Virus record (IMG/VR): IMGVR_UViG_3300031857_000425 | Coordinates: 1-42,329 of that record | Origin: a virus | Length of the DNA: 42,329 bases | Strand: one strand, 5' to 3' | Shown: positions 27,973-35,831 of the stretch, one piece after another | Numbering within the stretch: the first letter of the stretch is position 1 | Layout of the letters: each line of letters opens with the position of its first letter | Notes under the pieces: model-generated | Databases searched by the model: none | Told to the model about the DNA's origin: nothing | What the model saw: the letters and a program-made list of their open reading frames with translations, nothing else | Made by a program: the position numbers and the translations under genes

Positions 27973-28889
27973 ACTTTTCCTCTCACTATATGTTTTGCTG
28001 TTTCTAGGCCAGACTCTATCTCAACCTTGCTCATACCGCCAACATCCTTCATATCTGTGTGTGAATAATTAAAAAACCAAGCTTCTTTGCCCATCTCTTT
28101 ACATAGGTCAAGAAGGGTTAAAGAGGCGGCTTTACCGGCTTGGTCATTATCTAAAGCAATAACTAAACGATCTGCACCCCGCAATAAATTAAACTGAGCC
28201 ATAGACACTAAAGCCCCATACGTAGCAACACCGCCCATGATTCCTAATGAGGCAAGGCGCACTACATCAAGGGGTGATTCAACAACAACCATTTGACCAC
28301 CAACGTATTGTTTATAACCAAATAAAGCTGTGCTCTTTTTTACTTTAGCTGGTTGGTTATTAAAGTATCGGCGGTCATACCCCTTTTCCTGCCACCCCAT
28401 TAACTTCTCTGTAAGTGGATCTCTAATAGGCATAATCCAATTTTTCTTTCTAGAATCCCACATAAGCTCGTATGCCCTAGCAGCATTTAAAGTTAAGCCG
28501 CGAACAGCCAAAGCTTCTTCTGGTGGGTCAACAAAAGCATGAAGCATAGACTCAGTTACAACTAAAGTTTCTTCAAGAACTGGTTTCTTTTCTTCTAACA
28601 ATCGAGTAAACCTAGACATCAAACTACCGGTTGACCCAAGCCACTCACGAGCTTTATCAAACTCAATCTGCTCTACATAGCTGATTAAAGTGTAAAGACC
28701 TCCTTTAAATCCACAAGAAAAACAAATGTGCTGTCCGGTATCTGAGTTAATCCACCAAGATGGGTTCCGGTCTTCTTTACCTGTGCGCTCTGCATGTGCA
28801 GGGCAGTACCCCTGGATCTCATCGCCTCGTGTGTTAACCGCTTCAATACCAAGGCGAGATAACGTATCTGTCATCTCTTCTACGGTCAT
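27969..28889 (-). CDS. dnaG: DNA primase with CHC2 zinc and TOPRIM domains
   Basis: The product is 306 residues. The zinc site is Cys29, His32, Cys56 and Cys59 (YCPAH ... CFSC). The TOPRIM fold has Glu204 (VVVESPLDVV) and Asp247-x-Asp249 (ALDNDQAG). It makes RNA primers and is coupled to the DnaB gene by an ATGA overlap. It is short compared with bacterial DnaG and lacks the DnaB-binding domain seen there, as in many phage primases. Confidence 0.92.
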   Translation of the reverse strand: MTVEEMTDTLSRLGIEAVNTRGDEIQGYCPAHAERTGKEDRNPSWWINSDTGQHICFSCGFKGGLYTLISYVEQIEFDKAREWLGSTGSLMSRFTRLLEEKKPVLEETLVVTESMLHAFVDPPEEALAVRGLTLNAARAYELMWDSRKKNWIMPIRDPLTEKLMGWQEKGYDRRYFNNQPAKVKKSTALFGYKQYVGGQMVVVESPLDVVRLASLGIMGGVATYGALVSMAQFNLLRGADRLVIALDNDQAGKAASLTLLDLCKEMGKEAWFFNYSHTDMKDVGGMSKVEIESGLETAKHIVRGKV

Positions 28890-30112
28890 AGATCCTCTAC
28901 ACCTAGCTCTCTAAATAATCCGTTGTTCCAATCCCACACTAACGATACTTCTGAAAGACCGGCGTTACGTGCAGCTACAACACGGAGCAATCGAGTGTCA
29001 TCTACCAACTCATCTTCACGCTGTAGACCAAAGATAACATCAGCATCTTGATGGAAAGAAGATGAATAACCAATAGCGTCAGCTGTAACTTGGCCTTTCT
29101 TCATTTTCCAATTAAGAACCTGAGTAGAAATAACTACCGGCTTGTTAATTTTTTGAGCCAAACGCTTTAATGAGCGAGTGATGTTAGTAAGCGCTTGTGG
29201 GGTGTTTGACTCTCCGGTTTGCTCATCAATCATCAAATAAGTACCATCAATAAATACGATGTCTGGATTCTTGTTTTGGATCTTGCTGGCAACACCGCTT
29301 ACTGTCTGTCCGCCAGATGAATCAATAAACCAAAACTTATCTCTCATGTTTTCAATGCCATCAATAATCTTGTAGTACCGCGCCTGCTCTTCATCGGTTA
29401 AAGTACCGGTCATTAAACGCCTGTGGGAAACCTTTGCCTTCATAGCGTAGTAACGGCTTTTCTGCTCGTCGTTGCTCATCTCAAATGAGTAAAACATTGG
29501 GACCTTACCGGCTAGGTGACAGTTCTGTGCAATCTGCAAAGCAAGCGTTGATTTACCTGTCTTTGGTGGAGCAATAATTACAATGAGCTGACCAGGCTGT
29601 AAACCAGAGGTTGCTTCATCCATAGTTGGGAACCCTGTAGGTAAACCAAGTAAGCCAGGGTTGTTCTTGCGATTCTCGTATTCTTCTTTTGCGGACTTAG
29701 CAGCTTGTGTAACTTCTAAGTCATTTGACTTAGTTAAACCATCTTCTTCAAGTTTAATAATTCCGCGCTCCATAGCTTGGAGTGCACCCTCGTGATCTTG
29801 TTCTTTTTCTATAACCTCTAAAGCTGAGCCAAGTGTGGCAATAATTCTTTGTTTACGACGCGCATCAACAAGACAATCAATTAAGTATTCAACAGAGTCA
29901 TTAACTGGTACGGGAGAATATGCTGGAAAATTTTGATTAATAACTTCAAGGCTTGGGCACTCACGGTACTTTGCATTGTGAGCAAGTAAAAAACTAACTA
30001 CTTTACGATCAGCTGCATCAGCAAACCAAGACTCATTAATGTTGTTTTCTAGAAGTGGTGTAAGAGTTCGATCTTGAACAACCTTACTAAGGAGCTGTGC
30101 TTCGTGATTCAT
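28886..30112 (-). CDS. dnaB: DnaB-like replicative helicase
   Basis: The product is 408 residues. An N-terminal helical domain (1-120) is followed by a RecA-like core with Walker A APPKTGKST (181-189), 'MFYSFEMS' and Walker B 'DIVFIDGTYLM'. 'KPVVISTQVLNWKMKKGQ' and 'DADVIFGLQRED' match the H3/H4 motifs. It unwinds DNA at the fork, loaded by the DnaC-like protein encoded upstream. Confidence 0.93.
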   Translation of the reverse strand: MNHEAQLLSKVVQDRTLTPLLENNINESWFADAADRKVVSFLLAHNAKYRECPSLEVINQNFPAYSPVPVNDSVEYLIDCLVDARRKQRIIATLGSALEVIEKEQDHEGALQAMERGIIKLEEDGLTKSNDLEVTQAAKSAKEEYENRKNNPGLLGLPTGFPTMDEATSGLQPGQLIVIIAPPKTGKSTLALQIAQNCHLAGKVPMFYSFEMSNDEQKSRYYAMKAKVSHRRLMTGTLTDEEQARYYKIIDGIENMRDKFWFIDSSGGQTVSGVASKIQNKNPDIVFIDGTYLMIDEQTGESNTPQALTNITRSLKRLAQKINKPVVISTQVLNWKMKKGQVTADAIGYSSSFHQDADVIFGLQREDELVDDTRLLRVVAARNAGLSEVSLVWDWNNGLFRELGVEDL

Positions 30113-30516
30113 AACCGATTAAAATCCAATCCCCAGTGGCCGTATTGTGCTGTTCGAGTAGGTATGTCTATCACACCAATCACTTCTGGTCTATACGGAA
30201 GTTCTTCCAATATATCCTTCTGCGATTTGTAAGAACTAAAATATCTAAATGGATTAGTTCCCATTTTATCAAGTTCTTCTACAAAGAAGGTTAACTCTTC
30301 TTCGTCCATGGTAAATGACACCAGCTCAAGGGTGATCCCCTGTCTGCTTGTGTACACATAAAGATAACTTAATATATCTTTACGTATTTTTTTATTAGCT
30401 TTAGAAACCGTAAATACTTTTAAAACTTTTTTAGGCGTGAGCTCTACAATTAAGAATACATCTTCTGTAACTAATATTCTTTTGGGGAGCTCGTTGCTGA
30501 TATCCCCGTTTTGCAT
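30109..30516 (-). CDS. Hypothetical protein in the replication operon
   Basis: The product is 135 residues. ATGA overlaps dnaB. Beta-rich (RILVTEDVFLIVELTPKKVLKVFTV) then helical, ending 'GVIDIPTRTAQYGHWGLDFNRL'. No motif is recognised. Its position suggests a helicase or primase accessory role, but the sequence does not prove this. Confidence 0.6.
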   Translation of the reverse strand: MQNGDISNELPKRILVTEDVFLIVELTPKKVLKVFTVSKANKKIRKDILSYLYVYTSRQGITLELVSFTMDEEELTFFVEELDKMGTNPFRYFSSYKSQKDILEELPYRPEVIGVIDIPTRTAQYGHWGLDFNRL

Positions 30517-30519
30517 TAG

Positions 30520-30834
30520 TTATAGAACCTCAACCTTACCAAACTTTATAATAAAGTCTCTAAATTCTTCGTTTGATTCTCTTGCTCGCTCTGCATCTTC
30601 TGGTGTAGCTCGGCTAGAAATTTCTAACGGGTAATTACCGTTGTTAAGTTCAATCCTTGCTTTTACAAAAGTAATGTGCTTGCACTTCATCCGGCTTGCA
30701 AAGCCTGGGCATGTGCAGTAAAACTCGTTCGGGTCGCCAACGGACACTTCGTAAATTCCAGGCCCAGACGTGCTTGTATTAGGCAGGAACACCTGCACTA
30801 GTTTTAAATCAGTACGCACTATGTTCTCTTTCAT
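30520..30834 (-). CDS. SWIM-type zinc-finger protein
   Basis: The product is 104 residues. Cys40-x-Cys42-x8-Cys51-x-His53 (CTCPGFASRMKCKH) is a complete SWIM zinc finger, a module that usually binds DNA or protein. The rest is alpha/beta without other motifs. It overlaps the DnaC-like gene by four bases. It probably helps replication initiation or regulation. Confidence 0.78.
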   Translation of the reverse strand: MKENIVRTDLKLVQVFLPNTSTSGPGIYEVSVGDPNEFYCTCPGFASRMKCKHITFVKARIELNNGNYPLEISSRATPEDAERARESNEEFRDFIIKFGKVEVL

Positions 30835-31520
30835 TTACGTAGATCTCCTCGTGATGACTCGATTGGTAGGTAACTAAATATTTCATGTACGAAGCTTTCT
30901 GTCGAGTCTCCATACAGCCCAGCCCAGTCCTCACGTTTGATGTTCGTAGTGATAATGGTAGGCAATCCGTTGTTAAAACGGGTTCTTAACACATGGTGAA
31001 GCATATTTTTTTGCCACCCTGAAAGGCTAGCATGCTCTCTTCCAACATCGTCTAGGATCAAAACTCTGATGTTATAAGCATCGTTGGCGCACTCCCCCAT
31101 GATACCTTCGTAGATTACCTCTTGGTCCTCTGACCATCCCTCAATCTGAGAACCCTTTAAATCTAAGAGACCGCTATAAGTGATGAAGTAACAAGGGCGA
31201 ATTAAAGTGTTTGAGTCTTTAACGTCAAAGGCCTCAAGAGAAAATGTAGTCATGATTTCTTGAAGAGTAGCTAGCGCAAGAGTTGTTTTACCCTGTCCCG
31301 GGGTTCCATAAAACATAAGTCCCTTACCGCAAGAAGATTTACCAGTAGCTCTGATAAATAAACCTTGGTTTGCGCCAGCTACCCAAGTTTTAATTTTTTT
31401 AAGTGTGTCAGGTTGTACATCTTTGCAGTCAGACAAAGTCCAACCCAATCGAGCAAGTGGGATACCAGCCATCTTTACCCAAGTACGTCGCCGTACTTTT
31501 AAATCATCAACTTTGAACAT
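30831..31520 (-). CDS. dnaC: DnaC-like helicase-loader ATPase
   Basis: The product is 229 residues. Walker A is GTPGQGKTT (72-80) with Lys78, Walker B is VLILDDVG (153-160), and 'PTIITTN' (187-193) is the sensor 1 segment. This is the DnaC/IstB AAA+ arrangement. It loads DnaB at the origin. It has no N-terminal zinc motif. It overlaps the winged-helix gene by 14 bases. Confidence 0.85.
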   Translation of the reverse strand: MFKVDDLKVRRRTWVKMAGIPLARLGWTLSDCKDVQPDTLKKIKTWVAGANQGLFIRATGKSSCGKGLMFYGTPGQGKTTLALATLQEIMTTFSLEAFDVKDSNTLIRPCYFITYSGLLDLKGSQIEGWSEDQEVIYEGIMGECANDAYNIRVLILDDVGREHASLSGWQKNMLHHVLRTRFNNGLPTIITTNIKREDWAGLYGDSTESFVHEIFSYLPIESSRGDLRK

Positions 31521-32361
31521 CGTTTACCCAATCCCAAGACTTCTCAGCTTTAACCTTTTCGGTTTCGATATCTTCTGGAGTAACCATAAGACGTTCAGCT
31601 TGAATCTTCAACCCCGCAAATTGTTGAATAAATCTTTTCCAAATATGCTCTGGGTCGTTAATTGATTTATCGTGTTTAATCTGTTGGAAGTACAGGTCAA
31701 TCATGATCTTTTCGATAGCTCCGTTAGTGCCATGCGTTGATTGTGCTTGAGCTAAAGCTATACGGAACCTGCTTGTTGAGACCGACCAAGGCTTAACGTG
31801 CCACAGCTCGTGCATGCGGTTAGCAAACTCAAACGCAGTATCTGTAACACTCCAATTAGCTGGGTCGGTTGATCGCTTCTTAATCCAAGATTCTCTTTTT
31901 TTAGCCGCAGCGTCTTCTTTTGCTTGGTACTTGGCTACCCGTGCCCGGTGCCGGGCTTGCTCTATATCTTCAGGATCGTAAGGTGCTGGAAAATCGTCCA
32001 CGCTTGCTCCAATCTTTAAATCGTACTCTTCATAAGTCTCCTCGGGTCCCCCGAGATAATTGGTTTGCTTCTTGCTAAATATGCTATTAGTTATTAATAA
32101 GCTATTTAGTGGAGTGGGCTGTATCAGTAAGCAGGTTTCTGGCGTCCAGGAATCGGGCTCCACAACATGGCTAATGGTCATGATATGGCCATTGATATGT
32201 TCTTTCTTAGTGACAATTAGCCCCGCTTCACGAAGCTCTCGAAGGCAGGCTGATATAGCCACCCGTCCTTCGGAAAATACCTCTGACAGGCTCTCAGCGC
32301 TTATCTGAGGCCTTGCCATGAGTAAATGCAGGTAGATACCTGTTGATCGGGCTGAAAGCAC
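31507..32361 (-). CDS. Winged-helix replication-initiator-like protein, GTG start
   Basis: The product is 284 residues. The first 60 residues (MLSARSTGIYLHLLMARPQISAESLSEVFSEGRVAISACLRELREAGLIVTKKEHING) are a winged helix of the type found in phage replication initiators (DnaD/O-type). The rest is charged and helical, with a Trp-rich middle. The GTG lies near an AAGG, not at ideal spacing; an ATG 42 bases downstream is the alternative. Just upstream of dnaC, it may bind the origin and recruit the loader. Confidence 0.68.
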   Translation of the reverse strand: MLSARSTGIYLHLLMARPQISAESLSEVFSEGRVAISACLRELREAGLIVTKKEHINGHIMTISHVVEPDSWTPETCLLIQPTPLNSLLITNSIFSKKQTNYLGGPEETYEEYDLKIGASVDDFPAPYDPEDIEQARHRARVAKYQAKEDAAAKKRESWIKKRSTDPANWSVTDTAFEFANRMHELWHVKPWSVSTSRFRIALAQAQSTHGTNGAIEKIMIDLYFQQIKHDKSINDPEHIWKRFIQQFAGLKIQAERLMVTPEDIETEKVKAEKSWDWVNDVQS

Positions 32362-32363
32362 TC

Positions 32364-33026
32364 CTAGACGCCTTCTTTGCCCTTTTTCATTTCTTCGACG
32401 ATGGCTTCCGCGAAGATTTTGGCGATGGCTTGGATTCCAAAGTAGAGATTGTCCAGCTCTTCTTCTTCGACGTCGCTTTCTTCTTCATCCTCGTCAGCTT
32501 CTTCGTCATCCTCTTCTTCGCCATCCTCTTCGTCCTCCTCCTCGACTTCAATCTTTTCTTGCTTAGGGATAGTTGGCTCCACTGTAGCTTTAATGTCTTG
32601 AGCCGGGTTAAGAGGGATCAAACCCTCGGTTAGGTCATAGCAAGGAATTTCCGCGTCCTTGCATGCTGCTAATGCGTTTTGGCAGTCTTTGTCTTCATCA
32701 GCCCATAAAAGAAACGTAGAGGCTTTAAGACCTTTAAGATGATCTACCGCATTTTTAATTGGGTTAGTTGATACGTTAAGGCTAGCTGATGGGATGCCAT
32801 CAAACTTTCCAGACTCTGTAGTAAATACCAGAATGTCTTTGCCTTTGTCTTTTGCTAACTGCGTTGCAAATGTTTGACCTTGACTTGGTCTTTCAGAATA
32901 AGCTAAAACTAAAGTTCCATTAGCGCCGTTTGAACTTTGGGCGTAATAGTAATCTTCCATTAAAGCTTCTAGATTAGCTCGGCTGGTTGCTCCGTTGCCG
33001 GCGACAAGCACATAATATTTGTCCAT
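32364..33026 (-). CDS. Acidic hypothetical protein with a long Asp/Glu run
   Basis: The product is 220 residues. The N-terminal 130 residues look like an alpha/beta Rossmann-like fold (MDKYYVLVAGNGATSRANLEALMEDYYY, 'DILVFTTESGKFDG', 'ASTFLLWADEDKDCQNAL'). Residues about 160-195 are nearly all Glu/Asp, and a short helical tail follows. Its ATG is preceded by a perfect AAGGAGGT. The acidic part could bind basic proteins or mimic DNA, but no function is shown. It is the first gene after the tail operon. Confidence 0.65.
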   Translation of the reverse strand: MDKYYVLVAGNGATSRANLEALMEDYYYAQSSNGANGTLVLAYSERPSQGQTFATQLAKDKGKDILVFTTESGKFDGIPSASLNVSTNPIKNAVDHLKGLKASTFLLWADEDKDCQNALAACKDAEIPCYDLTEGLIPLNPAQDIKATVEPTIPKQEKIEVEEEDEEDGEEEDDEEADEDEEESDVEEEELDNLYFGIQAIAKIFAEAIVEEMKKGKEGV

Positions 33027-33030
33027 AGGA

Positions 33031-33048
33031 CCTCCTTGGTAGGGGAGG
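33031..33048 (-). promoter_or_regulatory. Possible Shine-Dalgarno-masking hairpin
   Basis: On the minus strand CCTCC (33048-33044) can pair with GGAGG of the strong AAGGAGGT (33037-33031) in front of ATG 33026. The short stem and 8-base loop could limit translation until unfolded by ribosomes or a protein. It is weak on its own. Confidence 0.35.
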
Positions 33049-33059
33049 CACAGACTAGC

Positions 33060-35831
33060 CTATGTTTGAGGTTGCGCCAAGTAGACTGAAACTGGAGTTC
33101 CTGGAATTAAGTTTTCTGATAGCTTTGAGCCGATAAGTCGACTTATTACAGCAAACCGGTTCTTGTACAAATGGCTTCTGGCTGAGTTGGCGCTATTGCC
33201 TTCCCAGTACAAATCCGCAGGTGAACATGGGCCGTTGCTTCCATCAAAGTACGGCAGCAAGCCAGCAGAGTTTTCAAATAGCGCAGAATCAAACTTGATT
33301 GTTCGTGTGTTAGCGGTTGCCCATGCTACCTCTACAGCAGCGTATGCCGCAGTAGCTGGGGCTGTTGCTGTTACGTATGGGCGGATCCAGTCTTTAGCTG
33401 TAACTGTAGGTGTTGCAATACCTCCGGTGTTGTACAAGCCGTTAGCGCCAGATCTGACAGTAAATTGATCTTCAGTACAGCTAACAATAGTTACATTAGC
33501 CAGGTTATAGGTCGCCCCACGAATCATAGTAATACCGGTAATAGTTACTACCTGACCGACTGTAAAGTTATTTTGCGCCTTGTATGTGACAAGTGATCCG
33601 TCTCCAGATACGTCAGTGATATCAGCTATTAACTTTGCAGTTCTTCCGCTAACCGCTGATCCAATCAAAGCATAAGAAGAGTTATACCACTTGATTGAGG
33701 TGGTAACGGTATCTGCTGTATTCATACCCTGTGCGTACAAGCTAAACGTGTACGGAGTGTTTGGATAATGAATTGGCATTAATTGATTGTTTGTAGAGTT
33801 GTCCCAAGATCTTAGTACAACAGAAGATCCTGTAGCTGTTAGTTTTAGGGCATTACCGGCTAAAAAGATAGATCCACTGCAATCTGCTTCAGTTTGGTTA
33901 GCCGCTGTTTTTGCAAACTTAACAATCTTTCCACCACTACCTGTAATAACTGTGTGGGTTCCATTTAAGTCTGCGCCTACCCATGAAGATCCTGATATAG
34001 ATATAACATCGTTAATTTTAAAATCATGGCTTACCGTTAAAGTTAAAGTAACAACGCTATCTAAAATTGCCGCTCTACCGATAGTAAATACTGAAACTCC
34101 AGGCTCTTGGCTGGTGGTGTCAATTGTGTTTGTAGAATTAGTAGCTGTCCATGGTGCAATAGGGGATGCAAAGTTTGGATTTTTTAGCTCATTAATACGT
34201 GTAGCTTTAATTGTTAAATGCACTTGTCGAGCTTCATCAAAAGTAGTTGGGTTTGAATCTTGTTCAAACTGAAGGGCATCAAAGTAATGAAATTCGCTTC
34301 CAGCAGCGGAAGCAATTTGAATAGTAGGTACCGCATAGTATGACCCAGCAGGGGCTGTATCGGTAACAGATTTACGGCTACCGCTAACTAGTTCTCCTGT
34401 AGCGTTGTTGCTAGCTGTTCCTGAAGATTCAGAGATAAAAACACCAAAACGGTCATACCAACGAATTCCCATGGTTATAGATCTAGCTGACCCGCCGGTT
34501 ACTGTGTAGCCGCTGAAGCTGTAAGAAAGCGCAGCTGTTACCGGAATACCCTTTGTTAGTGGGTTAAATTTTGTAATATCTCCGTTAGTGTAACCGCATT
34601 CAATTTTTAAAGTAGCTGTGCTGCCTGATGCGTTCTTAACAGAGAGAACACCTTTTCTCTTGTTAGGGGTAAAGGTAGAGGATGTTGGCTCTTCCCATGG
34701 CTTTGGATAAGGTTTAATTGTTGGGTAAGCTTTAAACACTTTATTGTAAACATCTTGGGTTGGTACGTCAGCTCCAGTCAAAGCAAAGGAGATAGTTTTA
34801 GTGCCAACAGCTGTTACAGTAAATTGGTTATTGGTTGTGTTAAATAGGTTTAGTGGGAAGTTGCTTGTTGTAAATTTGTCGCCAACCCGATAGCCATGTG
34901 CTTTTTCTAGGGTAATTGTTGCTACGTTTGTTGCAATAGATGCTTGTAAAACTGTTTCAACTTTAATTGCTGACAATGTAGCCGTTCCGTTTAAGGAGCC
35001 CCAGTGCCCAATGCTCTCCTCAAATGATGAGTCGTTGTAGTCCAGCATTAAGTTATGACCCATTGTTAAACCATCAACAGATGGGTTTGGTTCTGTGCCT
35101 AGTGGTTTTGTGACAGCGTATCCACCAAAAGCTTTAATGTATTCTCTTAAACCTTGGCTGCTGCCTTTTTCTTTATTAATCTGTACTGCGTCACGGATCA
35201 AAATTCTAGATTGCTGGTATCCAATTTCTTTTTCGTAGTCGTACCCAAGTTGCTTTAAAAATAGTGGAACTAAAGCTCCGTTAGCTTTTTGAATATCATA
35301 TTTGTTATTAAGAAGTGCAACTACTGTGTGGGCGTGGTTTAATTCAAAAGCAAAAAGAGACATAAAGTTAAACAAGTCTTTGTTATCGTATTTGCCAGAG
35401 GCATCATACGCATTTTGTATTTTAGTAATAGTAGGTAGCCCATCGTACAAAGCGTTTATATATCCGTAGTCTTTAACAGATACACCTGTCGAGTCTCCCA
35501 CTCGAAGCCATGTGTATGTTACTGTTTCAAATACAAAAAGTGAGTAATAGTAATAGGCTCCTTTAACCAAGTTATTAGTATCATCGTAAACAGTTGGATC
35601 TGTCTCAATAGCAGCTTCTACAAGTAAATCGCCATCCCATGGATTTACCGGATAACCAAAAGAGTTACGAACAAGTCTAAGCTTTGACCACGTTCCGGCG
35701 GGGCTGTTCCACTTAACTTGTATATTGCCATAGCCACGAGGTTTAGCTGTAAACGAGGTCGCAATATACTGCGATGCGTTATCTGGACCGTAATAAGCTA
35801 AATTATAATAATTAATACCATAACGTGACAT
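33060..35831 (-). CDS. Tail/baseplate protein, gpI-like N-terminus with repeated beta modules
   Basis: The product is 923 residues. ATG 35831 overlaps the upstream TAA. Residues 130-245 (YDGLPTITK..NKDLFNFMSLFAFELNHAHTVV..LLIRDAVQINKEKGSSQGLREYIKAFGG) resemble the P2 gpI/baseplate end-protein fold that links the baseplate to fibres. Long jelly-roll-like parts follow (NP.F..SIAPW-type starts near 548). Three copies of a beta module ('a.tLt...HG.kvGD.vt..g....l.g.ytV....t.tf') lie at about 296-357, 588-657 and 735-808. A related module is in the next gene. It is probably the receptor-binding or fibre-attachment protein, but the target is unknown. Confidence 0.7.
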   Translation of the reverse strand: MSRYGINYYNLAYYGPDNASQYIATSFTAKPRGYGNIQVKWNSPAGTWSKLRLVRNSFGYPVNPWDGDLLVEAAIETDPTVYDDTNNLVKGAYYYYSLFVFETVTYTWLRVGDSTGVSVKDYGYINALYDGLPTITKIQNAYDASGKYDNKDLFNFMSLFAFELNHAHTVVALLNNKYDIQKANGALVPLFLKQLGYDYEKEIGYQQSRILIRDAVQINKEKGSSQGLREYIKAFGGYAVTKPLGTEPNPSVDGLTMGHNLMLDYNDSSFEESIGHWGSLNGTATLSAIKVETVLQASIATNVATITLEKAHGYRVGDKFTTSNFPLNLFNTTNNQFTVTAVGTKTISFALTGADVPTQDVYNKVFKAYPTIKPYPKPWEEPTSSTFTPNKRKGVLSVKNASGSTATLKIECGYTNGDITKFNPLTKGIPVTAALSYSFSGYTVTGGSARSITMGIRWYDRFGVFISESSGTASNNATGELVSGSRKSVTDTAPAGSYYAVPTIQIASAAGSEFHYFDALQFEQDSNPTTFDEARQVHLTIKATRINELKNPNFASPIAPWTATNSTNTIDTTSQEPGVSVFTIGRAAILDSVVTLTLTVSHDFKINDVISISGSSWVGADLNGTHTVITGSGGKIVKFAKTAANQTEADCSGSIFLAGNALKLTATGSSVVLRSWDNSTNNQLMPIHYPNTPYTFSLYAQGMNTADTVTTSIKWYNSSYALIGSAVSGRTAKLIADITDVSGDGSLVTYKAQNNFTVGQVVTITGITMIRGATYNLANVTIVSCTEDQFTVRSGANGLYNTGGIATPTVTAKDWIRPYVTATAPATAAYAAVEVAWATANTRTIKFDSALFENSAGLLPYFDGSNGPCSPADLYWEGNSANSARSHLYKNRFAVISRLIGSKLSENLIPGTPVSVYLAQPQT

